A stretch of DNA of 64,000 bases from Ancrocorticia sp047501485 (GTDB taxonomy: Bacteria; Actinomycetota; Actinomycetes; Actinomycetales; Actinomycetaceae). The stretch lies in the NCBI GenBank assembly GCA_047501485.1, contig JAZDRN010000001.1, forward strand, positions 124,001 to 188,000. Direction: 5' to 3'. The notes beneath the pieces are model-generated. The model saw only the letters and a program-made list of their open reading frames with translations. It had not been told where the DNA came from and ran no database searches. Position numbers and translations under genes: made by a program. Positions 1 through 8,325 of this stretch are shown here, piece by piece. Every line of letters starts with the position of its first letter. Within the stretch, counting starts at the first letter, position 1.

Positions 1-681
1 GAGCTGTGCGAGGCGTTTGGTGAGGAAGCGTTCATCTATGTTCTCGTCGGAATGGACGACGATGTCCCGCGTGAGCACGACCTTCGATGCGGCTCCCACT
101 CTTAACGAGGCGATGAGCTCGTTCAGGGCTCTTCGCCACTGGCTCTGCGTCATGCGGCCGGGCCCGGTCCGCATTTTCGCGGGGTTGGGAACCTCGTGAG
201 GGATGGTTGCGTCCGCCGCTTCCGGTAGTTCGGGGAATTCCTCGATTCGCTGATTGGCCGACGTATTCGAGCCGGTCCCGATTCCCGGATGCTCTGCTTC
301 CAGACGTGCGGAGGCAGTAACCAGCACTGTGGTGTCGCCGCGCCGGACGAGAGCCACCTGGGGAACGATGAGAAAGCCGGGAGTCTTGGCCGCGAAACCG
401 AAGGAAGCCAGTGCGAAGGGGGCTCGATCGGCCCACGCGTGGGAGGACTCGTTGGAGACTGTAGCGGCGCTTGCGATGGCATTCCATTGCGCGGATGCTT
501 CGCGGATGGCATGGTCGCCCTGTACCTCGACGCGTAGTGCCTCACCCCAGCCCACGATCTGCTGTTCGGCGCCGAGCCAGGTGAGAATCCCGTTCGCCTC
601 CGGAACCCAGTCGAGGAGATTGCCGGGAGAGACTTCGAGCTCGCGAACTCGAACATGCAGTTCAGGGGGCGGAATAGCCAA
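1..681 (-). CDS. menF: Isochorismate synthase, N-terminal part (runs off the left edge)
   Basis: Converts chorismate to isochorismate, the entry step to menaquinone or siderophores. The reverse-strand frame is open from an in-frame stop just upstream to base 1, giving 227 codons of an expected 400 or more. It holds an N-terminal domain with GWGEALRVEV (about residue 44) and FASFGF-like ALASFGF (90-96), then the start of the chorismate-binding domain, GRMTQSQWRRAL (175-186). SKVVLTR (199-205) contains Lys200, the position of the family's general base. TTG at 681 is the best start, preceded by GAGGAG 11 bases upstream; no ATG or GTG fits better. Divergent from the MarR gene. The C-terminal half with the magnesium-binding glutamates is outside the window, so menF versus entC/pchA/dhbC rests on general resemblance. 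Confidence 0.82.
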   Translation of the reverse strand, partial: MAIPPPELHVRVRELEVSPGNLLDWVPEANGILTWLGAEQQIVGWGEALRVEVQGDHAIREASAQWNAIASAATVSNESSHAWADRAPFALASFGFAAKTPGFLIVPQVALVRRGDTTVLVTASARLEAEHPGIGTGSNTSANQRIEEFPELPEAADATIPHEVPNPAKMRTGPGRMTQSQWRRALNELIASLRVGAASKVVLTRDIVVHSDENIDERFLTKRLAQL

Positions 682-834
682 GGCCGCTACATCTCCTCAC
701 TTTGGCGCTTGCGGCCGCGCTGGCCGTACCCGGTTATCTTAGCCGGAAGCCCGCTTACGCAACATCTGGGAGGGCAGGACCGCCTCTCGATATGACAATC
801 TCGGTGATAGTCGGCAACATCTTGCGGGAGTTAT

Positions 835-846
835 CTTGATATCAAG
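835..846. promoter_or_regulatory. MarR-type operator in the promoter of the next gene
   Basis: CTTGATATCAAG is a perfect 12-bp palindrome of the kind bound by MarR dimers. It lies between a possible -35 (TTGCGG, 822-827) and -10 (TAATCT, 847-852). The -10 ends six bases before the ATG at 859, so the transcript would be leaderless and binding here would block RNA polymerase. It could also affect the divergent menF. Confidence 0.6.
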
Positions 847-858
847 TAATCTTGTCGC

Positions 859-1371
859 ATGTGCAGTGCGTATGGGCCTCGCGATGAAGTCGACGGAATC
901 GTTGCGGCGTGGGGACGCGAGAGGATGGATTTCGATCCGGAACCTCTTGCTGTCTTCTCTCGTCTGCTACGCCTTGAGCGCCATATCGACAGGATGCGGC
1001 GGCAGACCTTCTCCCGCCACAACATCGAGCCGTGGGAATTCGAGATGCTCTCCGCGCTACGGCGTCAGGGTGCCCCCTATCGTCTGACTGCGGGTCGGCT
1101 CATGCAAGAGACGTTGGTTTCCTCGGGAGCGGTCACCAACCGTGTTGACAAAATGGTTGTACACGGCTTTGCCGAGAGGATCCCAGATGTGAATGACCGG
1201 CGAGTCATCCACGTCCAGGCTACTGAGAAAGGGCTGGCTCTGGTGGACGCTGCAATGGCTGATCTGCTTGATGCGGAGCGCTATCAGCTCAGTGATCTGG
1301 ACAAGGCATCGCAGCGTCAACTGGCCAACCTGTTGCGCGAGCTGCTCTCACATTTCGAGCGCGAGGCTTGA
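859..1371 (+). CDS. MarR-family transcriptional regulator
   Basis: A 170-residue winged-helix regulator. The recognition-helix region LVSSGAVTNRVDKMVVHGFAERI (split here as LVSSGAVTNRVDKM, about residues 93-106, and the wing with DVNDRRVIHV) matches MarR proteins, followed by TEKGLALVD and a helical dimerisation tail. The long first helix contains RLERHIDRMRRQTF. Start at ATG 859 is chosen because a -10-like TAATCT sits six bases upstream, as in leaderless mRNAs; ATG 925 is an alternative. It probably represses itself through the palindrome at 835-846. The ligand is unknown, and the divergent isochorismate synthase is the only neighbour that hints at a target. Confidence 0.88.
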   Translation: MCSAYGPRDEVDGIVAAWGRERMDFDPEPLAVFSRLLRLERHIDRMRRQTFSRHNIEPWEFEMLSALRRQGAPYRLTAGRLMQETLVSSGAVTNRVDKMVVHGFAERIPDVNDRRVIHVQATEKGLALVDAAMADLLDAERYQLSDLDKASQRQLANLLRELLSHFEREA

Positions 1372-1540
1372 GACGCCTTCCGGATGTCGGGCCGCTATCT
1401 ATCATCGGGCCGCCAACCGCAACCGTGCAACCGTAGCTCGCTATGTCTTCTCCCGCTGACTAGTCTTCTCCCACTGACTAGCCATTTCTTGCCCTGGCCC
1501 GCCCCCTCTCCCGCCCGGGTCTGCTATCCCTCGATGTGAC

Positions 1541-1600
1541 GGGCTCGGGCCGTTGCGCGATGCCTTATAAGGCGCTGCTCAACGTTCCACGCCCACGAAG
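1541..1600. repeat. Dispersed intergenic palindrome, copy 1
   Basis: An imperfect palindrome centred on GCCTTATAAGGC (1562-1573) with arms of the form CGTTGcGC...GCtCAACG and an outer cccacgaa end. About 38 of 49 bases (1551-1599) match 9379-9427 by eye, and the architecture also resembles the two elements near 16.3 and 17.3 kb. Function unknown. Confidence 0.55.
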
Positions 1601-1706
1601 CCGCGGCACACCCGCGGGTCTCCCGCACGTGCCCCTCACGGACCGGAGAGTCGCCAGCCAGCATCGCCCACACCCGAACGCACTGGTTAGACCTTGAGAA
1701 AGCAAC

Positions 1707-1743
1707 GTGCCCGCCGATCGGGACGATCCCGATCGGCGGGCAC
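1707..1743 (-). terminator. Hairpin terminator of the ABC operon
   Basis: Perfect 16-bp stem (1707-1722 with 1728-1743) and a 5-base loop, placed about 70 bases beyond the stop of the permease gene read on the minus strand. There is only a weak T-rich stretch on either side, so it could work in both directions or need Rho. Confidence 0.6.
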
Positions 1744-1812
1744 TTTGTCATCCGGCTACCAGCTCGGCTGGTTCGCGGCTATCCACGAACCAAACTGACG
1801 GTGTGCCGAGTT

Positions 1813-3012
1813 CTACGAAGCCTTCCCGAAGATGTTGGAGAGTTTCATGCGCTCGCCGACGTGCAGGATCGAACGCTCATAGATCTTGCCCGCAAGGGTC
1901 CCCAGCAGCGGGATGGTCACGAGTGTCAGCGCTATCGCCAGACCCTGTTCCCACATCTGCACCTCGCCGATGGCCGAGCGCATGGGCATGAGGTAAGGGG
2001 ACAGGAGCGGTATGTAGGACAGCACCTTGGTGATGGTGGCGTCGGGCAGGTAGGGGACGAGGTACATCGCCACGTACATCGGGATGAGCTGCAGGAAGAT
2101 GATCGGCGTCTGTACAGCGCCCAAGTCCTCCTGGCGCGAGACCGTGGCGGCCAGTCCGCCCGTCAGGGCGGCAAAGGTGAAGTAGCCCAGAATGATCCAC
2201 AGCAACAGCATGGGCACGTAACCCCACACCCCGAGTGTGCCGAGAGCCGTCACCACCGCTCCGGCTCCTTCGAGTAGGCCGGAGATCCAAAGACCGCCGA
2301 AGATTCCCGCCACGTAGATCAGGAAGATGACGAGCATTCCCGATCCGATACCGAGGATCTTGCCGAGTAGCAGTGTGCGGGGACGCACCGTGGTGAGAAG
2401 GATCTCCACCACGCGACTGGACTTCTCCTCCACAACTCCCGCGGAAAGTACGGATACTCCCATGATGGTGATCATCATAAGGATGATGACGGAGGCCATG
2501 CCCACCGCGTAACCGATGGGATTGCTGGTGATGGCATTCTCCGAGACGTCGACGACGTACACGTGGGAGGCCGTCTGGAGTTGTTCCGCCAACTCCGGCG
2601 TCAGTGCCCCCGTCTCATCGACCAGGTACTCCGTGGCCGCGAGGATCGTCATCTCCCGCACCGGAGTGTCCGAGTTGCTGGAGGAAATCTCCGGAGCCGC
2701 GGGATCGCCGGAGACGATCGCCTCGAAGTCGGCTCCCTCGGCGTTGAATGCGGTTCTCGGGTCCTCGTCCCCGATGCTCTCGACGGTGACATTCGGACCG
2801 GATTCGAGATAGGGGGTCAGTGGAGCGGCTTCGGTGGTGATACCGATGGTGACCTGCTCCGGAGCGGTCTCGTCGCCGTCGTCGTCGTTCAGAAGAAAGC
2901 GACCGAGGACTCCCGCAGCCAGGAAGAGGATCACCAAGACGGTCGTGGAGATCTTCATGGCCTTCGAGCCCAGGAGAGTGGTGAATTCGCGCTTGATAAC
3001 CAGTCCGAGCAT
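1813..3012 (-). CDS. ABC-2 type transporter permease (NatB-like)
   Basis: Membrane half of a two-gene ABC exporter, 399 residues. An N-terminal membrane segment (about 17-38) is followed by a large external domain to about residue 190, then a block of five or six hydrophobic segments including VVEEKSSRVVEILL, typical of ABC-2/NatB permeases that move sodium ions or drugs. The start is ATG 3012, which overlaps the TAA stop of the ATPase gene by one base (TAATG); a longer frame would begin inside the upstream gene without a ribosome site. Co-transcription and translational coupling with the ATPase are clear. The exported substrate is not evident from the sequence. Confidence 0.87.
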   Translation of the reverse strand: MLGLVIKREFTTLLGSKAMKISTTVLVILFLAAGVLGRFLLNDDDGDETAPEQVTIGITTEAAPLTPYLESGPNVTVESIGDEDPRTAFNAEGADFEAIVSGDPAAPEISSSNSDTPVREMTILAATEYLVDETGALTPELAEQLQTASHVYVVDVSENAITSNPIGYAVGMASVIILMMITIMGVSVLSAGVVEEKSSRVVEILLTTVRPRTLLLGKILGIGSGMLVIFLIYVAGIFGGLWISGLLEGAGAVVTALGTLGVWGYVPMLLLWIILGYFTFAALTGGLAATVSRQEDLGAVQTPIIFLQLIPMYVAMYLVPYLPDATITKVLSYIPLLSPYLMPMRSAIGEVQMWEQGLAIALTLVTIPLLGTLAGKIYERSILHVGERMKLSNIFGKAS

Positions 3013-4010
3013 TACTCCGCTCCCTTCTTTCCAAAGGAGAACCATCTCTTTTTGGCGGGCTTCTCCTCCGGTTCGTCTTGCGGGGTGACGACGACGTTGT
3101 TGAAGAGTTCCGATAGATGTGGGCGGCGGGGCGTGAACTCGTGAACCGGCCCGGCATTCATGCTCGCACGAAGGATGTCCTGATCGGAGACGCCGACGGG
3201 CTGGTCGAACACCATGCGCGCGACGCCCTCGCGGGAGGGTGCCTCCGCCGTCCCCTCCAGTGGGTCGGGCTGGACCACGACGCCCAGCGGCGAAAGCTGC
3301 TGGCGCAGGCTCGCCATGGGCGCACCGATGGCGATAGCGAATTGCGGCCGTTCTGTTCGTCGAAGCTCGTCGACGGTTCCCTCGGCCACCATGTGCCCCT
3401 GGGAGATGATGCCCACACGGTCACACAGGCGCTCGACGAGGTCGAGCTGATGGGAGGAGAACACCACCGGCGCTCCGGTATCCGCCTTTTCGCGCAGCAC
3501 GTTGCTCATGACTTCGACGGCGGTGGGATCCAGCCCAGAGAACGGCTCGTCCAACACCAGACTCTTCGGATCGTGCACCAATGCTGCGGCGAGCTGGACG
3601 CGCTGCTGGTTTCCAAGGGAGAGCTTCTGGACATTGTCTTCCCGACGCCATCCCAGGCCAAGCCTGTCCGTCCAGTACTCCATGCGGTCATGGGCGCTTG
3701 CCTTGTCCATTCCATGCAACCGCGCCAGATACTCCAACTGGGCACCGACAGGCATCCGGGGGTAGAGGCCTCTTTCGGACGGCATGTACCCGATCTCGCG
3801 CCGTGCGGTGAAATCCAGCGGGGTGCCGTTCCACGAGACAGTTCCCGAATCGGCTGACATGACACCCAGCATGATGCGCATCGCCGTCGTCTTACCTGCG
3901 CCGTTGGAACCGACGAAACCAAAGATCTCGCCGGGATTCACATGGAAGCTCAGATTGTCGAGAGCTTTGAGGCTACCGAATGACTTGTTGAGTGTATCGA
4001 TGCTGAGCAT
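3012..4010 (-). CDS. ABC transporter ATP-binding protein (NatA-like)
   Basis: ATPase partner of the permease at 1813-3012, 332 residues. Walker A is GSNGAGKTT (34-42), the signature is LSLGNQQRVQL (about 130-140) and Walker B is SLVLDEPFSGLDP (about 150-162), followed by an SSHQLDLVERLCDRV H-loop. The C-terminal 100 residues form the extra domain seen in NatA/DrrA-type ATPases. ATG 4010 is chosen because AAGGAGGAA lies six bases before it and the N-terminus MLSIDTLNKSFG matches the family. An exact 16-bp palindrome lies just upstream, so the operon is probably regulated. Confidence 0.9.
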   Translation of the reverse strand: MLSIDTLNKSFGSLKALDNLSFHVNPGEIFGFVGSNGAGKTTAMRIMLGVMSADSGTVSWNGTPLDFTARREIGYMPSERGLYPRMPVGAQLEYLARLHGMDKASAHDRMEYWTDRLGLGWRREDNVQKLSLGNQQRVQLAAALVHDPKSLVLDEPFSGLDPTAVEVMSNVLREKADTGAPVVFSSHQLDLVERLCDRVGIISQGHMVAEGTVDELRRTERPQFAIAIGAPMASLRQQLSPLGVVVQPDPLEGTAEAPSREGVARMVFDQPVGVSDQDILRASMNAGPVHEFTPRRPHLSELFNNVVVTPQDEPEEKPAKKRWFSFGKKGAE

Positions 4011-4033
4011 CGGTTCCTCCTTGTTCGGTGAAA

Positions 4034-4049
4034 ATTGTGATATCACAAT
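4034..4049. promoter_or_regulatory. 16-bp perfect palindrome upstream of the ABC operon
   Basis: ATTGTGATATCACAAT is fully palindromic and sits 24-39 bases before the ATPase start codon, where it would overlap a promoter or transcript start. It looks like the binding site of a dimeric regulator. It differs from the CTTGATATCAAG site of the nearby MarR gene, and no other regulator gene is adjacent, so the protein that reads it is unknown. Confidence 0.6.
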
Positions 4050-4492
4050 AACAGAATGTGGTGGTCGGGCGCCTGCGGCGCTCGGGGGAGCGCTCGCCGG
4101 ACCGTTGAGGTTCCCTGAGGCCGACGATAGAGCACCAGCCGCGTGACCGGAAGAGTGCTTCCAGGCCTTCGTTGGATGTATTGAGCGGGCGTCCGCCGCG
4201 CGAGCGGGCGCCGCGAGGCAGCCATCATCTCACCTGGCGTGCACCTTTGGCCGGAGCGGGACGATGTTCTCCCGGTGTGAACGGAGCCGGTAGATTGCTC
4301 ATCTTCATGTGAGCGATTACCTGCTGATATATACTTTTCGGAGTGTCGGATGAAGGAAATCCGTAGCCCGATGAGGTGCGAGATTCTTTCTACGGCGCAG
4401 TGTCAAGCAACCAAAGGATACGCACGCGCAGGGTAGCGGAGTCTTACCAGGCGTATGCGGGGGAGTGTCAGCCTTACAGTAAAGGACCACTC
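4050..4492. other. 443-bp region upstream of glpD without a recognised gene
   Basis: It separates the ABC operon from glpD, which is divergent. It contains short GC-rich inverted repeats around 4077-4100 and 4140-4175 and an AT-rich TATATACTTTT at about 4328-4338 that could supply a -10 (TATACT, 4330-4335) for glpD. The reading frame of glpD extends upstream to 4376 but lacks a convincing earlier start. Confidence 0.45.
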
Positions 4493-6205
4493 ATGTCTGT
4501 ACTGACTCCTGAGCAACGCACTGCCTCATTGAAGGCAATGCAGGAAACCACCTATGACGTCCTCGTGATCGGTGGAGGCGTGACCGGCGCCGGTATCGCA
4601 TTGGACGCCTCGTCGCGCGGGCTCACCACGGCTGTCATCGAGGGGCAAGATTGGGCCTCGGGTACCTCTTCGCGGTCCTCACGGCTTGTGCATGGCGGCT
4701 TGCGTTATCTCTACAACCTGGATTTCAAGCTGGTGGCGGAGGCGCTGAAGGAACGCGGTCGCCTTCTGACCACTATTGCGCCTCACCTCGTGGAGGCTCA
4801 GCCCTTCCTGTGGCCCCTTAAGACCCCGGTCATCGAACGAAGCTATTCCGCCGTCGGCGTTGGAATGTACGACGCGCTCGCGATCTTCGGAGCGGGCGGC
4901 CACAAGACGGTTCCCGTTCAAAAGCACCTCTCGAAGAAGGGGGCGATGCGTCGTTTCCCCGAGGTCAAGTCCTCCGCGCTGCGCGGAGCCATCGAGTTCT
5001 ACGACGCGCGGGTGGATGACGCTCGCCTCGTGGTGACGCTGATCCGCACCGCCGTCAAGTACGGCGCTCAGGCTGCGAGCCGCGTCAAGATGACGGAGAT
5101 CCTCAAGGACGAACGCGGCCGTGCGACAGGCGTGAAGGCCAAGGATCTGGAGTCCGGTGAGGAACTGACCATCAAGGCCAAGCGCATCATCAACGCCACG
5201 GGGATCTGGACTGAGGAAACCCAGGATATGGCCGGTGGAACCGGTGGCCTCAAGGTGCTGGCGAGTAAGGGTATTCACATCGTGATTCCCCGCGAGCGGC
5301 TCAAGGCGCAGACGGGTATGTTCCTGCGCACTGAGAAGTCCGTCCTGTTCATCATCCCGTGGCAGCACTACTGGGTGATCGGGACCACGGACACCGCCTG
5401 GCATGAGCAGCTCAAGCATCCTGTCCCGACATCGAAGGACATCGACTACGTCCTAGAGCACGCCAATGAGGTGCTGGATAAGCCGCTCACCCGTGCCGAC
5501 ATCATCGGCACATACGCCGGGCTGCGCCCGTTGCTGCAGCCGAAGGTGCTCGACGAGTCCAAGTCCACCAAGGTCTCGCGTGAGCACACCGTCACCGAGG
5601 TGATTCCCGGGATGGTGGCCATTGCCGGCGGCAAGCTGACCACCTATCGCGTCATGGCCGAGGATGCCGTGGACTTCGCGCTGGGGAAGGAGTTGGCCGC
5701 CAAGAAACCATCGATCACCGACCACCTGCCCCTCATGGGCGCGGCCGGATACGAGGCGATGCTCAACCAGGCCGGTCGGATCGGCGCGAAGTACGGCTTC
5801 GACGCGGATCGTATGAAGCACCTGTTCTCGCGCTATGGCGCCGAGGTCAATGATCTCCTGGCCACGATCGACGCCGACCCGAGTCTGGGCGAGCCCCTCA
5901 AGGCGGCCCCGCAGTTCCTAAGGGCCGAGGTCCATCGTGCCTGTGCCGTCGAAGGCGCCCTGCACCTGGAGGATATCTTCGTGGCGCGCGTACGTCTGAA
6001 CTCCGAGGCACGAGACCGCGGTGGTTCAGCCGTGGATGAGGTGGCGGAGATCGCCGCCAAGGTCCTGGGCTGGGACGAGGGGCGCACCGCTTACGAGAAG
6101 GAGAACTACCGTGCGCGGATCGCTGCCGAGCTGGCTGCCGAGGAACAGGACACGGACAGCGCTGCCTCGCAAGAGCGAGTGAAGGCGCAGGACATCGTGA
6201 GTTGA
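4493..6205 (+). CDS. glpD: Glycerol-3-phosphate dehydrogenase (FAD, respiratory)
   Basis: Membrane-associated flavoenzyme oxidising glycerol-3-phosphate to dihydroxyacetone phosphate and passing electrons to quinone. The 570-residue protein starts with the FAD-binding motif VIGGGVTGAGIALDASSRG (about 23-41), then SSRSSRLVHGGLRYL (about 56-70) and PWQHYWVIGTTDTAW, typical of GlpD, and ends with the C-terminal DAO_C helical domain (LRAEVHRACAVEGALHLEDI). ATG 4493 follows AAAGGA by six bases and precedes the family N-terminus; the frame is open further upstream but that stretch does not resemble GlpD. It stands alone, followed by three hairpins. Confidence 0.95.
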   Translation: MSVLTPEQRTASLKAMQETTYDVLVIGGGVTGAGIALDASSRGLTTAVIEGQDWASGTSSRSSRLVHGGLRYLYNLDFKLVAEALKERGRLLTTIAPHLVEAQPFLWPLKTPVIERSYSAVGVGMYDALAIFGAGGHKTVPVQKHLSKKGAMRRFPEVKSSALRGAIEFYDARVDDARLVVTLIRTAVKYGAQAASRVKMTEILKDERGRATGVKAKDLESGEELTIKAKRIINATGIWTEETQDMAGGTGGLKVLASKGIHIVIPRERLKAQTGMFLRTEKSVLFIIPWQHYWVIGTTDTAWHEQLKHPVPTSKDIDYVLEHANEVLDKPLTRADIIGTYAGLRPLLQPKVLDESKSTKVSREHTVTEVIPGMVAIAGGKLTTYRVMAEDAVDFALGKELAAKKPSITDHLPLMGAAGYEAMLNQAGRIGAKYGFDADRMKHLFSRYGAEVNDLLATIDADPSLGEPLKAAPQFLRAEVHRACAVEGALHLEDIFVARVRLNSEARDRGGSAVDEVAEIAAKVLGWDEGRTAYEKENYRARIAAELAAEEQDTDSAASQERVKAQDIVS

Positions 6206-6213
6206 TCGAGGGC

Positions 6214-6242
6214 CCGGCCGGTGGCTCGTAGGCACCGGCCGG
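6214..6242. terminator. Hairpin 1 after glpD
   Basis: Inverted repeat CCGGCCGGTG / CACCGGCCGG (6214-6223 with 6233-6242), starting about nine bases after the glpD stop. It has no T-tract of its own and is the first of three consecutive hairpins between convergent genes. Confidence 0.5.
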
Positions 6243-6257
6243 CATCCCCCTCGCGAC

Positions 6258-6292
6258 GGTGTTCGGATGATCAGCCCGATCATCCGAACACC
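6258..6292. terminator. Hairpin 2 between glpD and TetR gene
   Basis: Perfect 15-bp stem (6258-6272 with 6278-6292) and a 5-base loop. It is symmetric, so it could stop transcription from either of the two convergent genes. Confidence 0.6.
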
Positions 6293-6300
6293 GGGAGCCG

Positions 6301-6331
6301 ACGGGGGTGGGTGACAGTTCACCCACCCCGT
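6301..6331. terminator. Hairpin 3 between glpD and TetR gene
   Basis: Stem GGGGTGGGTGA / TCACCCACCCC (6304-6314 with 6319-6329) with a 4-base loop, followed on the plus strand by cgtttg. It is 12 bases from the TetR stop codon and probably acts for both converging transcripts. Confidence 0.6.
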
Positions 6332-6342
6332 CGTTTGCCTTA

Positions 6343-7044
6343 TCAGTCCCCGGAAGCTGTGAGGGCGTCGCCGTCGTCCGTGTCCGTGGAGAGCGAGATG
6401 AGGCGCGGATCGCGCTCCATGCTGCGCAGTCCCAGCCACAGCAGGTTGATCACATGAGCGGCAGTGACTTCCTTTGCCGGTTCGCGTGCTTCCACCCACC
6501 ACTGGCCGATGCGGCCGATGGCTCCCGCCAGGAGCTGTCCGTAGATCGGCGCCGTTTTGGGATCCAGCCCCTGCTCTTGAAGGACGGGGGCCAGCAGATC
6601 GGCGACCTGCTCGGCGACGTCGGCGATGATTGTGGTGAACGTCCCTCCCGAAAGGGCAGTGGGTGACTGATGCGACAAAAGCCGAAATCCGTCCGCGTTG
6701 GCCTCGATGTAATCCAGTAGAGACATGACGACGCGTTCCAGCATCACCCGAGGATTGAGCCCCGGCTTCATCTGTGCGGAGAGCATCTCGGAGAGAACCG
6801 TGATCTCGCGATCCACGATCACCTGATACAGGCCCTCCTTCCCTCCAAAATGCTCGTAAACCACGGGTTTGGAGACCTCCGCGGCGGATGCGATCTCCTC
6901 GATGGATACGGCGTCGTATCCCTTTGCGCTGAAGAGTTCTCGTGAGATTCGGATGAGCTGCTCTCTCCTTTGAGCGCGCGTCATGCGCACCCGTTTGGGG
7001 GAGGTGATGTGAGCGTCGGGTGCGATTTCGTCCATGGAACCCAT
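6343..7044 (-). CDS. TetR-family transcriptional regulator
   Basis: A 233-residue repressor-type protein. The N-terminal TetR domain is clear: RREQLIRISRELFSAKGY, then EEIASAAEVSKPVVYEHFGGKEGLY with the recognition helix at about residues 55-64. The remaining 150 residues are the ligand and dimer domain (MTKGL-type helices around ALSGGTF). ATG 7044 (alternative 7035) is the furthest start that does not run into the tRNA-Gln gene; an open frame continues upstream through the tRNA but is not coding-like. No neighbouring gene marks the target: glpD is convergent and the tRNA is divergent. Confidence 0.85.
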   Translation of the reverse strand: MGSMDEIAPDAHITSPKRVRMTRAQRREQLIRISRELFSAKGYDAVSIEEIASAAEVSKPVVYEHFGGKEGLYQVIVDREITVLSEMLSAQMKPGLNPRVMLERVVMSLLDYIEANADGFRLLSHQSPTALSGGTFTTIIADVAEQVADLLAPVLQEQGLDPKTAPIYGQLLAGAIGRIGQWWVEAREPAKEVTAAHVINLLWLGLRSMERDPRLISLSTDTDDGDALTASGD

Positions 7045-7089
7045 TATGACAGGAGGCGATTGCCCGCTAGACTCTATCCCGTTCACCAA

Positions 7090-7163
7090 TCCGCCTTGGT
7101 GTAATGGCAGCACAGAGGTCTTTGGAACCTTTAGTCCAGGTTCGAGTCCTGGAGGCGGAGCCA
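7090..7163 (+). tRNA. tRNA-Gln (UUG)
   Basis: Acceptor stem TCCGCCT / AGGCGGA (7090-7096 with 7153-7159), anticodon loop CTTTGGA giving anticodon TTG, T-loop TTCGAGT between matched stems, discriminator G and an encoded CCA (7161-7163). It lies immediately upstream of glmU. Confidence 0.95.
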
Positions 7164-7235
7164 AGTCGAACATCGTCGCCGTGCCGGCGAAGGGTGTTGT
7201 ACAGGCTTGTCTCAGCCACAAGAGAGGGGTCCGAC

Positions 7236-8312
7236 GTGTTGGTGACTCGCCCTGCAGCGGTCGTAATCTTGGCAGCGGGCGCCGGTACCCGCATGAAGTC
7301 GGCAACCCCGAAAGTCCTGCACGAGATGTGCGGGCGTTCACTTCTCGGACACGCGATCGCGGCGGCGCGGGGACTCGATCCGGAACACCTCGTCGTCGTC
7401 GTTCGTCACGAGCGCGACGCCGTTGCCGAGCACGCACTCAAATGTGATGCGAATCTCATCATCGCCGACCAGGACGAGATCAAGGGAACCGGGCGCGCCG
7501 TATGGTGCGGACTCGAGGCTCTCCCGGAGGATCTGGAGGGCGCCGTCGTCGTCATGGCGGGCGACGTCCCGCTGCTGGACACCGAATCCCTCGCCGAAAT
7601 GGTCTCGCGTCACGGTGAGAACGCCGTGACCGTCTTGACGACGAACGTCCCCGACGCGACCGGATACGGCCGAATCGTGCGCGACGCCGTCGGGCAGATC
7701 ACCTCCGTGGTCGAACACCGCGACGCGACGCCGGAACAGAGGGAGATCCCCGAGATCAACACCTCGACCTACGCCTTCGACGCCGCCTTCCTGCGCGAGA
7801 GCCTGGCCGATCTCGGAACCTCGAATGCGCAGGGAGAGATGTATCTGACGGATGTGGTGGCCGCCGCCTACCGATCCGGGCACGGGGTCGGCGATCTGGT
7901 CCTGGAGGACTCCTGGCTCGTCGAAGGGTGCAACGATCTAGCGCAACTCGCGGTGCTGCGGGCCGAGATGACCCGGCGCATCAACGGCGAGTGGATGCGC
8001 GCCGGGGTGTCGATCATCGATCCGAACACCACCTATATCGACGTCGGCGTCACCCTCGAGCCCGATTCGACGATCCTCCCCGGCACCTCGCTGCACGGCG
8101 ACACACGTGTTGAGAGGGGAGCCGTGGTCGGTCCGGGTGAGCTGACGGACACACTTGTGAGCTCCGGGGCCACCGCGAGCCATGTTGTGGCTTACGGTGG
8201 TGTGGTACCGGCGGGAACCGCACTTCCGCCATTTTCGGTTTTCCCAGTGGTTGAGGTGACCGCTGGTGGTTCAGACGTGGACGGCGAAGTGCCCGCCGCA
8301 CGGCAAAACTGA
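7236..8312 (+). CDS. glmU: GlmU-type UDP-GlcNAc pyrophosphorylase with truncated acetyltransferase domain
   Basis: Uridylyltransferase making UDP-N-acetylglucosamine for peptidoglycan. Of 358 residues, the first 255 or so are a complete pyrophosphorylase: LAAGAGTRMKS (12-22) with the following PK, GDVPLLD, YGRIVRD, EINTSTYAFDA and GEMYLTDVV. GlmU normally has 450-490 residues with a long left-handed beta helix for acetylation of glucosamine-1-phosphate. Here only about 100 residues follow and the acetyl-CoA site motifs are absent. The stop is 13 bases before the prs start, so no missing piece lies downstream. GTG 7236 is chosen over ATG 7104 because the latter is inside the tRNA, and AGAGGGG precedes GTG by six bases. 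Confidence 0.88.
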   Translation: MLVTRPAAVVILAAGAGTRMKSATPKVLHEMCGRSLLGHAIAAARGLDPEHLVVVVRHERDAVAEHALKCDANLIIADQDEIKGTGRAVWCGLEALPEDLEGAVVVMAGDVPLLDTESLAEMVSRHGENAVTVLTTNVPDATGYGRIVRDAVGQITSVVEHRDATPEQREIPEINTSTYAFDAAFLRESLADLGTSNAQGEMYLTDVVAAAYRSGHGVGDLVLEDSWLVEGCNDLAQLAVLRAEMTRRINGEWMRAGVSIIDPNTTYIDVGVTLEPDSTILPGTSLHGDTRVERGAVVGPGELTDTLVSSGATASHVVAYGGVVPAGTALPPFSVFPVVEVTAGGSDVDGEVPAARQN

Positions 8313-8325
8313 CAGGGAGCCTTCC

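Larger units (their letters stand above)
1372..1812. other. 441-bp intergenic stretch with two palindromes and no gene
   Basis: No reading frame here looks coding. It holds one member of the window's dispersed palindrome family (about 1541-1600) and a strong hairpin (1707-1743) at the 3' end of the ABC operon. The remainder contains a short direct repeat of a tctcccactgact-like motif (about 1447-1480) and nothing I recognise. Confidence 0.6.

Noticed and set aside
254..742. Plus-strand open frame of 162 codons
   Set aside because: It lies opposite the isochorismate synthase gene, whose reverse frame has clear family motifs; the plus frame has no recognisable domain.
7045..7437. N-terminal extension of the TetR gene
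   Set aside because: The open frame runs through tRNA-Gln and the glmU start; the TetR fold begins at about 7044.
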